Source of the DNA: Candidatus Acidiferrales bacterium
GTDB lineage: Bacteria > Acidobacteriota > Terriglobia > Acidiferrales > UBA7541
Length of the DNA: 53,642 bases
Assembly (NCBI GenBank): GCA_030037525.1
Contig: JASHRC010000105.1
Coordinates: 1 to 53,642 of the forward strand
Reading direction: 5' to 3'
Shown here: positions 9,378-17,270 of the stretch, in pieces
Layout: the number at the start of each line of letters is the position of its first letter
Position numbering within the stretch: position 1 is the stretch's first letter
Translations under genes and position numbers: made by a program
The notes under the pieces: model-generated
What the model saw: the letters and a program-made list of their open reading frames with translations, nothing else
What the model was told of the DNA's origin: nothing
Databases searched by the model: none

Positions 9378-10595
9378 TCATCGCGACGGCTCCCAATGAG
9401 ACGCGGCGGCGAGAAAGCTGAGCGTCTCCTGCTCGGTGGCTAGCGCCGCAGGACCAACAGGGCCGTGGCTCAATTTCACAACTACCGTTTTGCTCGCCGG
9501 ATTGACGTAGATGAATTGTCCCTCGCCTCCCAATGCAGTGAATGCCTGTGAATGGAGTATCGGCCACCAAAAGTACGCGTAACCGAGATGAGGTTCTCCC
9601 GTTTCAGTGTCGCTGTTCGTCGAAGGTTTAGTGGATTCCGCGACGTACCACGCCGGCAGAATCTGTCGCCCATTTGCGCGGCCTTGATTCAACATCATGA
9701 GCCCAAGGCGGCCGTAGTCTCGCAACACGGCGTTGAATCCGCCGCCGGTGAACTCACGGCCAATTCCCGGCGGCCCGTCGATAACGTAGAAGCCGTACGA
9801 TTCCATGCCCGCCGGCTTCCAGACTCGCTCGCTCAGATATTCGCTTACGGGCATCTTAACGGCACGCTCGACTAGCAACCCGACGACTGCAGCGTCCATC
9901 GTGTTGTAGTTGAAAGTGGACCCAGGCGGATGCGCCCTGTTCGTATCTCGTGCTGCATCCGTGTAGCGCGCCTTGGCTTCGACCCACGCCGCCACGTGCG
10001 CCTTTCGGCCTGTTGTGCCTTCTGCAAAGAAGTTATCGTCCCAGTTGACTCCGGACCGCATCTCGAGCAAATTCTGAATGGTCGTTCCGTCGTAACCTGA
10101 GCCTCGCAATTCGGGAACATATTTCACGACCGGATCGAGGACGGACTGAATGCGCCCGTCGGCGAGCGCCAACCCCACCATGATCGAGTTGAAGGACTTG
10201 CTCATCGAATAGGAGTTAAAGTGTGTCGCGGCGTCGGCGCGATTGAGATAACGCTCGTAGATGATCTTGCTGTCCTTGATGACGAGTAGCGCGTCTGTGT
10301 CCGTATCCTCGAGGACATCTTCTGCCTTGTGCTTTGCGCCATTGAATTCGTAGGTGAAGTCCAGCTCAACTGTGGTCTTGGGCAAAATCCATGTCGGCTT
10401 TGCGTTTTCGACTTTCGCAGTATCAAACACCAACTCGATGGTGCGGTTCGCCAGGCTACGAAACGGCTCGTCGAACATGTGCAGACGGTAGTTCTCGATC
10501 GTCTTCGAAGTCTGCGCCTGTGCAATTGGCATCGCGGCCGGGCTGGTGAGAACCAGGAGCACAAACGTAGGGAGACGCAGCGCAGACCGCTTCAT
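9378..10595 (-). CDS. Secreted serine hydrolase, class C beta-lactamase fold (paralogue)
   Basis: A 405-residue paralogue of the following gene. The signal peptide is clear ('LPTFVLLVLTSPAAMPIAQAQ', cleavage after AQA). The SxxK motif is Ser130-Met-Ser-Lys133 and the second motif is Tyr-Asn-Tyr-Asn in 'STFNYNTMDAAVVG'. A Gly-rich 'GGEGQFIYVNP' segment near the C-terminus parallels 'EGIYGQCIYVNP' of its neighbour. About 95 bp separate the two genes, so co-transcription is possible. A long N-terminal extension of about 80 residues precedes the hydrolase domain. The substrate is unknown. Confidence 0.85.
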   Translation of the reverse strand: MKRSALRLPTFVLLVLTSPAAMPIAQAQTSKTIENYRLHMFDEPFRSLANRTIELVFDTAKVENAKPTWILPKTTVELDFTYEFNGAKHKAEDVLEDTDTDALLVIKDSKIIYERYLNRADAATHFNSYSMSKSFNSIMVGLALADGRIQSVLDPVVKYVPELRGSGYDGTTIQNLLEMRSGVNWDDNFFAEGTTGRKAHVAAWVEAKARYTDAARDTNRAHPPGSTFNYNTMDAAVVGLLVERAVKMPVSEYLSERVWKPAGMESYGFYVIDGPPGIGREFTGGGFNAVLRDYGRLGLMMLNQGRANGRQILPAWYVAESTKPSTNSDTETGEPHLGYAYFWWPILHSQAFTALGGEGQFIYVNPASKTVVVKLSHGPVGPAALATEQETLSFLAAASHWEPSR

Positions 10596-10642
10596 TGCTC
10601 CTCCTATGATGTTGGTCTACTCCGGTGTTTCGGAAGTTCGGT

Positions 10643-11003
10643 TCATGCTGCGATTTGTTCTTTCAGCACGAAATTTGGGAAATCTTCAAAGACCCAGTTG
10701 TTTTTCAGCGTGCGATAGATGATGCCGAGGAATTTACGGGCCAGGGCGATGATGGCGCCTCCCGTTCCTCGCCGAATGCCAATGTGTTCGTAGTAGCTGT
10801 TGAGATACGGGCTGTAGCGTTTGGCGATCAGGGCGCACTGCCCCAACGCCGTGCGGCCCAGCTTGCTGCCTCGCTTCGTAATTCGCCCAGAGCGTTCGGT
10901 CTCGTTGGAGTCGTGGATGCGCGGTACGATCCCGAAGTACGCGGCCAGTTTGCCTTCCTCAGGAAAATCCCGCACGTCACCGATCACCGCAGTAACAGCG
11001 CAA
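10643..11003 (-). mobile_element. IS110-family transposase, C-terminal fragment
   Basis: The minus-strand frame reads 'TAVIGDVRDFPEEGKLAAYF', then 'GIVPRIHDSNETERSGRITK', 'ALIAKRYSPYL', 'YYEHI' and 'GGAIIALARKFLGIIYRTL', the C-terminal transposase_20 domain of IS110-type elements. The N-terminal DEDD catalytic half is absent and upstream sequence runs into the vapC gene, so this is a dead remnant. Its last residues are intact to a stop at 10643. Confidence 0.8.
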
Positions 11004-11057
11004 CAGGCCCGTCCGCTTCTCAACCTTTGCCGTGGGAGCGCTTGGAACGATTGACCG

Positions 11058-11501
11058 TCATAGCCTAGCTTGATCCGGCGTTTTAACGCGGCCGGCGATC
11101 GCCGCAGGCAGCCGCAGAAAATCTTTCGTGTTCCAGGTGTAGAGCGTTTCGGCAGCGGCCTTGAGCGCGCACTGTCCGAGAAGCGCGTCGTAGATGGCGC
11201 CGCCGAGGAAGCCAGCGGCGGCCGACATTTCCAGCGTTTGGAAATACTCTTGCTCATCGAGTTCGACGAGCGTGAAGCGCTCGCGGATATTGCTGATGAA
11301 GAGAAGGGCCTGGTCGCCGCTCGCGCGCCGGGAGGCGACTCTCATGCCGGTGAGGGTGCCGTAGACTTCGGCGAGACTGTGCAGGCCGCAACAGGCGTCG
11401 TCTTTCTTGCAGCGGACGAAAAGATCGAAGCTCGACTCGTGGTGCGGGTGCTCGACGTGGAACGTGGCGATCAGCACGGAAGTATCGAGGAAAGATTTCA
11501 C
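11058..11501 (-). CDS. vapC: VapC-type PIN-domain toxin
   Basis: A 147-residue PIN-domain ribonuclease, the toxin of a type II toxin-antitoxin pair that cleaves specific RNAs. The first acidic residue lies in 'FLDTSVLIATFH' (Asp6), a Glu sits in 'HSLAEVYGTLTG', and the C-terminal acidic cluster is at 'GGAIYDALLG'. Its ATG overlaps the stop of the upstream antitoxin gene by 4 bp, so the two are translationally coupled, antitoxin first. Length and motif order are normal, so it is probably functional. Confidence 0.88.
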   Translation of the reverse strand: MKSFLDTSVLIATFHVEHPHHESSFDLFVRCKKDDACCGLHSLAEVYGTLTGMRVASRRASGDQALLFISNIRERFTLVELDEQEYFQTLEMSAAAGFLGGAIYDALLGQCALKAAAETLYTWNTKDFLRLPAAIAGRVKTPDQARL

Positions 11502-11770
11502 TTGGTCTCCCCGACGTTCTTCCGGTCGCGCTGTTCGCGCAGATCGTGGAGCGCTTCGGCTGTTTCGTCGGAGGTCATCGGCTTGCCGGTGCTGAAGACC
11601 CAGACGCCTTGCTTCTTTTGCAGAGGCGAGGAGCTGCGCCGTGGGCGCAACTTCACCTCGTCGCCCTGGACCGTAACGTCCAGAGTGTCACCTGGGGAGA
11701 GGTGCAGCTCGTCCCTAAGGTTCTTTGGAAGGACGACGCGGCCCGCTCGATCGAGGGTCACTTTGCTCAC
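11498..11770 (-). CDS. vapB: AbrB/MazE-fold antitoxin
   Basis: A 90-residue antitoxin with an N-terminal SpoVT/AbrB swapped-hairpin DNA-binding domain ('VTLDRAGRVVLPKNLRDEL', then 'LSPGDTLDVTVQGDEVKLRP') and a C-terminal tail that would bind the toxin. It starts with GTG at 11770. Upstream on the coding strand, TTGG and CCAA half-sites flank a 6-bp spacer (about 11788-11801), a possible autoregulatory site. It is coupled to the PIN toxin gene by a 4-bp overlap. Confidence 0.85.
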   Translation of the reverse strand: MSKVTLDRAGRVVLPKNLRDELHLSPGDTLDVTVQGDEVKLRPRRSSSPLQKKQGVWVFSTGKPMTSDETAEALHDLREQRDRKNVGETK

Positions 11771-11844
11771 AATCCCATTCTACATTGGACTGTGCCAATT
11801 GGGAAATGGTATCTCGTGATCCCACGGAGATTCGTCGGCGGACT

Positions 11845-11911
11845 GTATTGGCAGCGTTGGACCGCCGAATCCCCTGGCGCCTTCGTCATCACAAAGCCGG
11901 CATTCGGCGAA
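11845..11911 (+). pseudogene. vapC 3' tail remnant
   Basis: The stretch TTGGCAGCGTTGGACCGCCG and AATCCCC matches the 3' end of the intact PIN toxin gene at about 12628-12654, giving 'VLAALDRRIP' against 'LLATLDRRIP'. The similarity continues through the downstream GCTTCCAGT into the dispersed repeat. Only the last 20 or so codons of a second vapC copy remain. Confidence 0.65.
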
Positions 11912-11944
11912 AGAGCGCTAAACGGCTTAGCTTCCAGTTCCGTG

Positions 11945-11975
11945 GTTCGAAGATCGTCAATTAGGACCCACCAGC
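11945..11975 (+). repeat. Dispersed repeat, truncated copy D
   Basis: GTTCGAAGATCGTCAATTAG followed by GACCCACCAG matches the first block of copies A-C. The TTTTGT tail is missing. Confidence 0.55.
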
Positions 11976-11998
11976 CTCCTGGCGCGAACCTCATTTCT

Positions 11999-12015
11999 GG
12001 TAAGATCGTCTTACC
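11999..12015. promoter_or_regulatory. Palindrome at the vapB start, likely operator
   Basis: GGTAAGATCGTCTTACC is a perfect inverted repeat (7-bp arms, 3-bp centre) ending at the base before the GTG start of the second antitoxin gene. It occupies the Shine-Dalgarno position and contains a -10-like TAAGAT. Binding by the VapB/VapC complex is inferred from the usual autoregulation of these modules. Confidence 0.5.
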
Positions 12016-12273
12016 GTGCTCACAACACTTTCAACGAAGGGCCAAGTTGTCGTCCCCAGTAGGATCCGGCGCAAACTCGGACTGCAACCGGGGGACTCGC
12101 TGGAGGCCAGAGTCGAGGGACAGAATATTGTCCTGACCCCACGAAAGGTTCGTTCGCGAAAGGCACGTACTATTCGGGATCCAGTTACTGGATTGCCGGT
12201 TCTAACCGCCGGCCCTAAGGCTCCCAAGCTGACGAGCGCAGAGGTGCGCGAAATCTTTGCCGATTTTCCATGA
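12016..12273 (+). CDS. vapB: AbrB/MazE-fold antitoxin
   Basis: An 85-residue protein with an AbrB-type N-terminal domain ('LTTLSTKGQVVVPSRIRRKL', 'GLQPGDSLEARVEGQNIVLTP') and a basic C-terminal tail, the antitoxin of the second module. It starts with GTG at 12016, directly behind a perfect palindrome and without a visible Shine-Dalgarno, suggesting a leaderless or tightly controlled message. It overlaps the toxin start by 4 bp. It is not a close copy of the first antitoxin. Confidence 0.85.
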   Translation: MLTTLSTKGQVVVPSRIRRKLGLQPGDSLEARVEGQNIVLTPRKVRSRKARTIRDPVTGLPVLTAGPKAPKLTSAEVREIFADFP

Positions 12274-12686
12274 GATACCTATTGGACGTGAATACTCTGC
12301 TTGCGCTCATCGTATTGGAGCATGAGTTTCATGCGCGGGTTGCACGCTGGATCGAATACCTCGGCGCAAGCGGCGTTCCGCAACTGGCGACCTGTTCGAT
12401 CACCGAATTGGGCTTTGTGCGTGTGCTAGGACAGGCTCAACATTACGGCGCTTCCATCGCGCAGGCCCGCCAGCTCCTGCTCGAAGTGAAAAATAGCAAA
12501 GGGATTCACTGGACTTTCATTCCCGATGGCCACGATGTCTCCCATCTGCCCCGGTGGGTGCGAACTGCAAAACAAACCACCGACGGTCACCTTGCAGAAC
12601 TTGCCAGGGCCAACCACGCCCTTTTGGCAACGCTGGACCGCCGAATCCCCAGTGCATTCTTCATCCCCCCAAGCCGCCATTCCTAA
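12270..12686 (+). CDS. vapC: VapC-type PIN-domain toxin
   Basis: A 138-residue PIN-domain toxin. 'YLLDVNTLLALIV' carries the first catalytic Asp6, 'SITELGFVRVL' the Glu, and 'TTDGHLAELARANHALLATL' the third acidic residue with the following conserved 'LDRRIP' strand. The ATG overlaps the antitoxin stop (ATGA). The subtype (TTDxxLAxLA) differs from the first toxin of this window, so the two modules were acquired separately. Its 3' end and downstream sequence are partly duplicated at 11845-11975. Confidence 0.88.
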   Translation: MRYLLDVNTLLALIVLEHEFHARVARWIEYLGASGVPQLATCSITELGFVRVLGQAQHYGASIAQARQLLLEVKNSKGIHWTFIPDGHDVSHLPRWVRTAKQTTDGHLAELARANHALLATLDRRIPSAFFIPPSRHS

Positions 12687-12707
12687 GAGGAAGCTTCCAG
12701 TGCCTCG

Positions 12708-12808
12708 GTTCTAAAATCGTCAACTAGGGCCCACCAATCTTTTCAGCTAGCGATAGCGGTTCTTCCCTCGACAGGCTGTGAGTGTAGCGGATTTTGTAAC
12801 ACGTCCCC
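12708..12808 (+). repeat. Dispersed ~101-bp repeat, copy C
   Basis: Starts GTTCTAAAATCGTCAACTAG, continues GGCCCACCAATCTTTT and ends with GTAGCGGATTTTGTAACACG and TCCCC. It lies 22 bp behind the second vapC gene, as copy D lies behind the vapC remnant. Confidence 0.7.
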
Positions 12809-12870
12809 AGCAAAAACGAGCTCGCCGCCAGTATTGAAAAATCGCAATTTGTATACCTATACTGTCCGGA

Positions 12871-13029
12871 CTTAGCGAACCGAACGAGATTTTGAACACG
12901 GAAATCTTCAAGTTCGTGGATGGCGAGATCTCGCGCGTCGAGGCCGTATTCGAAGGCCCGCAGGCCTACAAACGTGGCACAGGCTGGCCGGGCGGCACCA
13001 AAGCTGAATCTCGGCCGGTTGGGCGGTGA
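12871..13029 (+). pseudogene. Probable NTF2/SnoaL-like C-terminal fragment
   Basis: An open frame without a start reads 'TEIFKFVDGEISRVEAVFEG' and ends at TGA 13027. The pattern (strand, 'DG.I..VEA.F') is that of the last hairpin of SnoaL-like proteins. The rest of the domain is missing upstream, where repeat C lies. The assignment is by eye. Confidence 0.35.
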
Positions 13030-13048
13030 GAAATCCAAGAGGAAGAAA

Positions 13049-13117
13049 ATGCGCGTGGAAGCAATCCATATCGGACGGCCGAACGTCCGAAGGTTGTCGT
13101 GGAGCCGCAAGGATTGA
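13049..13117 (+). pseudogene. MOSC-domain gene, 5' fragment
   Basis: ATG 13049, preceded by AGAGGAAG, opens a 22-codon frame 'MRVEAIHIGRPNVRRLSWSR' that matches the invariant N-terminus of MOSC-domain molybdenum-sulfur carrier proteins and then stops. Nothing of the remaining domain follows, so this is a truncated leftover that keeps its ribosome binding site. Confidence 0.5.
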
Positions 13118-13299
13118 GGTGCTACGCGCTCAGGGGCTCTCTGGCGCATCCTTTGCTAAAGGACGGTCTGTCCGGTAACGGCCGTAGACTGATACGAGGA
13201 CATGACTCGACTCCTGATCTGGAGTAGTAACACAGGAATAATCCGAGCGCCTTCGCGCGCTGCTTTTAGTACGACTCCGGCAAGAGGAGATTCACGCTC

Positions 13300-14412
13300 A
13301 TGTCAGACCCCGACGTATTGTCGTTATTTTGCCGCTGTTTGCACCACGCCGCCGATCGCTTGCAGCCGGGCGATCCCGCCGAACCGCCGATTGTGGCTTC
13401 GAGCGTGTACTTTCTGCCAGGAGAGCCCACCGCGGTGCATCAATATGGTCGGTGGACCAACCCGACATGGAGCGCTCTGGAAGAGGCTCTTTCGGTGTTG
13501 GAGGACGCCGAGACGATCGTTTTTCCTTCCGGCATGGCCGCGATTACCGCGATTTTTTATACGCAGCTCAAAACGGGGGACCGCGTCCTGCTGCCGTCGG
13601 ACGGCTACTACACTACGCGGGCGCTGGCGGAAAAGCACTTGGCGCCGTTCGGCGTGAGCGTGGTCACCCGCGTGACAACAGACTACGACGCAACCGACTT
13701 CAGCGACCTCCGGCTCGTGTGGGTGGAGTCGCCGTCGAACCCTGGGTTGGACCTCTGCGACATCCGCAACGTAGCCATGAAGGCAAAGCAGGCGGGAGCG
13801 CTGGTGGTGGCGGACAACACGACACTCACCCCACTGGGTCAGCGTCCTCTCGATCTGGGAGCCGACGTCGTGGTCTGTTCCGACACCAAGGTTTTGAACG
13901 GGCACTCCGATGTGCTTTCGGCCCACGTGGCTTCCCGAAATGTTGGCGTGATCGCGCGCATACGCGACTGGAGAACACATACAGGCGCAATCCCCGGACC
14001 GTTCGAGGCATGGCTGGTACACAGGGGTCTTGAGTCTTTGGAGGTACGCTTCGACCGGATGTGCAGAAATGCAGAGACGATTGCCCGAAGGCTCATGGAG
14101 CATCCGAAAGTACAAGACGTGAGGTTTCCGGGTCTCGCGTCTGGTGCTGCTCAAGCCATTGCTGCCAAGCAGATGCTACGATTCGGCACGATGATCGGCG
14201 TGATGTTCGCGAGCAAGGAGCAAGCCGAGCGGTTCATCGATGAATGCAAGTTCATCCGCCCGACGACAAGTTTTGGCGGTGTGCATTCTTCAGCCGAACG
14301 GCGGGCGCGGTGGGGTGACAACGTGCCTGATGGTTATGTGCGCCTGTCGGTTGGATGCGAGCCGGCTGAGGTACTTTGGAGCGATATGAAGCGAGTGCTG
14401 GATTCGTTGTGA
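13300..14412 (+). CDS. Trans-sulfuration PLP enzyme (cystathionine gamma-lyase type)
   Basis: A 370-residue Cys/Met-metabolism PLP-dependent enzyme of fold type I. The active-site signature 'SDTKVLNGHSDVL' places the PLP-binding lysine at Lys197; the N-terminal 'YGRWTNPTWSALEEAL' and 'FPSGMAAITA' segments, and the C-terminal 'IRPTTSFGGVHSSAERRARW' are typical. Members act as cystathionine gamma-lyase, gamma-synthase or methionine gamma-lyase in the cytoplasm; the sequence does not decide between them with certainty. It is slightly shorter than the usual 380-400 residues but all core motifs are there. No other sulfur-metabolism gene adjoins it. Confidence 0.88.
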   Translation: MSDPDVLSLFCRCLHHAADRLQPGDPAEPPIVASSVYFLPGEPTAVHQYGRWTNPTWSALEEALSVLEDAETIVFPSGMAAITAIFYTQLKTGDRVLLPSDGYYTTRALAEKHLAPFGVSVVTRVTTDYDATDFSDLRLVWVESPSNPGLDLCDIRNVAMKAKQAGALVVADNTTLTPLGQRPLDLGADVVVCSDTKVLNGHSDVLSAHVASRNVGVIARIRDWRTHTGAIPGPFEAWLVHRGLESLEVRFDRMCRNAETIARRLMEHPKVQDVRFPGLASGAAQAIAAKQMLRFGTMIGVMFASKEQAERFIDECKFIRPTTSFGGVHSSAERRARWGDNVPDGYVRLSVGCEPAEVLWSDMKRVLDSL

Positions 14413-14600
14413 GATTACGCCGAAGACGTGTCCAGCCAATGATGCGTACAACCTGGAGTGCGACAGCCGGTCTGGATTCCAAGACTCAATTCAATATGCA
14501 CGTATAGGCCGGCACACCTTACATGTTGCTTTTGCCGAGTCAGCTACTCTGTAAATGAGCCCCCAAGCAGGTGGTTGTTCGCTCCAACTGGTCGGGACTT

Positions 14601-17063
14601 CTATTCATGACGTAGCGCGGCCATGGGATCGACACGCGTCGCACGGCGAGCCGGAACGTAGCAAGCCAAAAGGGCTACTGAGGTCACAACAATCGCGACC
14701 GTCGCCAGCGTTAGCGGATCGTTTGCGCCGATCCCGAAAAGCAGACGGGCGACGAGGCGACCCGCCAGGAGCGCTGCGACCATTCCCGCCGCAAGACCAA
14801 TCAGCACGGGAGTCATCCCTTGGCGAAGGACCATGCCGACCAAACCTCGGAGGTTCGCCCCAAGCGCGATCCGGATGCCGAGTTCCTGCTGCCGCTGCTC
14901 CACCGAATAGCGCACCACGCCGTAAATTCCCAGCGAAGCGGCCAGAAGGGCAGACACCGCAAAGAACATCGCCAAGAACATGGGAAACCGGCGCGGGTCC
15001 ACCGAGTGGGACACGATCTCTGACATCGGATTCAGGGTCGTGATTGGAACATCCGCGTCAATTTTATGGATCAATTGACGTATGGGGCCTGCATAGTTCG
15101 AGGGGTCGTTCTCTGTGCGGAGAACAATCGCGGCAAAAGCAGGGACACTAATGCTGTTAAACCAATGCGGCACGTAAACCATCATCAGGGGAGGTTCGTC
15201 GAGTTGCACAGTGCGAATGTCGCCGACAACTCCGACGACTTCCGCAGGAGTATCCTCGCCCCATTGCGTAATGCAGATTTGGCCGATGGGACTCTTCCCG
15301 GGCCAGAAGCGGTCGGCGACACTCTGCGACACGATGACGATTTTGTGCCCCGCGTCGGCTGGCCCGAATATCCTGCCTCCCAGCAAAGGAATTCCCATGG
15401 CGGAGAAATAGTCCGGACTAACAGGGCGATAATTGGCTATCGGCGTTTCCTCTTGACGCTGCGGGCCGCCTGGTACGGTGATGCCGGTGACGCTGCCCTC
15501 GCCTCCGAGCGGAGGAATGCTGACCCAGCCAGCGGCGCGAACCCCCGGCAAGGATTGAATGCCTGCGAGGACATTGTCGTAAAAATGAAGGCGATTCTGC
15601 GGCTGTGAATAGCTCTGCGGAGGCAAGTCGACCCTTGCGATGAGGACGTCCTCCACGGCAAACCCGGTGTGAATGTGTAGAAGCCGACCAAGACTGGCCA
15701 TCAATAATCCTGCCAGGATCAAAAGTAGCGTCGTAAGCCCTACCTCGAAGCTCACCAGGCTGTGCCGCAAGCGACGCGTGCGGCGACTTTCCGTTGTGGC
15801 TGCCGTTCCGGTTTTAAGAGCTTCGACAGGCTGCGAACGAACCACACGCCACGCTGGGATTACGCCGAGGATCGCGCCCGTGGCCAGCGAGACGACCAGA
15901 GCAAACAGCAGTACCCGCGCGTCCATGTGAGCTTCGTCAAGACGCGGAATCCCGGGCGGCGCTAAGTGAACCAGCCACTGCAGCGCGAAAGTGGCTATCA
16001 AAATGCTCAGCGCCCCTCCGGTACAGCTGAGCAGCAGAGTCTCCGCAAGTAACTGCTGAATCAGGCGCCCCGGTGTGGCTCCCAGCGACATGCGAATCGC
16101 CGCCTCGCGCATGCGACCGGGGACACGCGCCAGCAACAGGCTGGCGAGATTGGCGCACACGATCAGAAGAACCGCGAAGACAGCGGCCAGAAGGAAGAGA
16201 AGGCCGCGACGAGCCGGGCCAACCACTTCGTCTTCCAATGGCACAAGCAGACCTTTCAAGTCCAGACCTTCGTTGGCCTGCCTGGCAATCTGCGCCTGCA
16301 CGACATTGAGTTCTGCAAGGGCTTGCTGTGGAGTTATGCCCGACCTGAGCCGCGCCACAGCGTCGAAATCAAATTCGCCTAGGAGTCCCTGCTCATACTG
16401 TGCCGGGCCGTTCAGCGGCTTGAAGAAGGCGATGCGCGAGTAGCTTTCAAGGCCACCTAACGCCGCCGGGAATCGAAAGGAGGGCGGGAGCACGCCAATA
16501 ATTTCGTGAGGGATACCATCGAGAGTGATCGTTTTCCCGATGGCGGACGGATCCTTATGGAAACGACTGAGCCAGAACGTGTCTGTAAGGATCACCACAT
16601 TGCCCCGGCCGGACTCATCTTCGTCTGGACGAAAGCTTCCGCCCAAAGCAGGGCTCGCGCCAAGGACAGAGAAAATGTTCGCGGAAGCGCGCACGCCGCG
16701 CAGAACTTCGGGCGGTCCCTGGCCAGTCAGATTCGCACTGGTCGATTCGGCAATGGCCACGTCTTCAAACGAGCGGACCTGTTTCTGCCATATACGAAAA
16801 TCGGGCAAGTTTGCGGCCAGCGTGGGGTAAAACTTGGCCATTTGCGGCACAATTTCGCGCACCAAATAAAGCTGTTGCGGGTCGCGATAGGCCAGAGGGC
16901 GAAGGAGTGCGGAATTGACGACGGAAAAAATTGCGGTGGTGGCACCGATGCCGGTGGCGAGAGTAAAGATAGCAATGGTCGTGAAAACCGGGGACCTTCG
17001 GAGTTGGCGGAGAGCGAAGCGGATGTCTTGCCTCAACTGCTCGAGCCACACCATACTCCACAC
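14601..17063 (-). CDS. ADOP-type ABC permease (MacB/FtsX family)
   Basis: An 820-residue permease with two MacB_PCD periplasmic domains and two FtsX domains, thus the duplicated layout of acidobacterial orphan permeases. It starts with the conserved 'WLEQLRQDIRFALRQLRRSP' and a first helix ('TIAIFTLATGIGATTAIFSVV'); the two FtsX units end in 'PVEALKTG' and 'DPMAALRHE'. No ATPase gene is near. In this group an extra N-terminal region of roughly 80-90 residues precedes the part seen here; that region is present but out of frame upstream (17064-17183), so the protein is N-terminally shortened. Starts at 17063 or at the Met three codons in are both possible. Whether it is still functional is open. 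Confidence 0.82.
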   Translation of the reverse strand: MWSMVWLEQLRQDIRFALRQLRRSPVFTTIAIFTLATGIGATTAIFSVVNSALLRPLAYRDPQQLYLVREIVPQMAKFYPTLAANLPDFRIWQKQVRSFEDVAIAESTSANLTGQGPPEVLRGVRASANIFSVLGASPALGGSFRPDEDESGRGNVVILTDTFWLSRFHKDPSAIGKTITLDGIPHEIIGVLPPSFRFPAALGGLESYSRIAFFKPLNGPAQYEQGLLGEFDFDAVARLRSGITPQQALAELNVVQAQIARQANEGLDLKGLLVPLEDEVVGPARRGLLFLLAAVFAVLLIVCANLASLLLARVPGRMREAAIRMSLGATPGRLIQQLLAETLLLSCTGGALSILIATFALQWLVHLAPPGIPRLDEAHMDARVLLFALVVSLATGAILGVIPAWRVVRSQPVEALKTGTAATTESRRTRRLRHSLVSFEVGLTTLLLILAGLLMASLGRLLHIHTGFAVEDVLIARVDLPPQSYSQPQNRLHFYDNVLAGIQSLPGVRAAGWVSIPPLGGEGSVTGITVPGGPQRQEETPIANYRPVSPDYFSAMGIPLLGGRIFGPADAGHKIVIVSQSVADRFWPGKSPIGQICITQWGEDTPAEVVGVVGDIRTVQLDEPPLMMVYVPHWFNSISVPAFAAIVLRTENDPSNYAGPIRQLIHKIDADVPITTLNPMSEIVSHSVDPRRFPMFLAMFFAVSALLAASLGIYGVVRYSVEQRQQELGIRIALGANLRGLVGMVLRQGMTPVLIGLAAGMVAALLAGRLVARLLFGIGANDPLTLATVAIVVTSVALLACYVPARRATRVDPMAALRHE

Positions 17064-17270
17064 CTCTCTCGCATCTTCTTTGACGCGTGTTACGTTCTTA
17101 CGCTCCCGAACTTTCGCAACGCCGCGTACCGCGCCGCCCCCGGCGTCATCCCGCGATCGATATTCTCTTGCGTCGCCGGTTCGCTATGCTTGATCCACCT
17201 GTAACACTTCGTTGGAGCGGAACTCAATCGCTTTGGCGATGGCGTGCCCGTGCGCCGGCCCAAACAACAG
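17064..17270 (-). pseudogene. PadR regulator fragment joined to ADOP 5' fragment
   Basis: On the minus strand, 17270-17184 reads '[20 protein letters not shown]' and 'EVLQVDQA' then stop, the first part of a PadR winged-helix repressor. It is followed at once, in another frame, by 'EPATQENIDRGMTPGAARYA' and 'ALRKFGS', the normal N-terminal region of the downstream ADOP permease. A deletion has therefore joined padR to the permease gene. About 8 extra bases (GTAAGAAC) near 17100 shift the frame before 'VTRVKEDAREVW'. Confidence 0.6.

Noticed and set aside
8038-10595. Antibiotic-resistance beta-lactamases
   Set aside because: Both proteins have the SxxK fold but degenerate third motifs and unusual N-terminal extensions; esterase or peptidase roles are more likely.
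11945-11975. Repeat first block as a real tRNA 3' end
   Set aside because: TTCGAA to CCACCA is about five bases too long for a T-arm plus acceptor, and no cloverleaf can be drawn upstream.
12724-13149. Minus-strand frame of 141 codons
   Set aside because: It covers repeat C and the NTF2 and MOSC remnants in antisense; no family resemblance.
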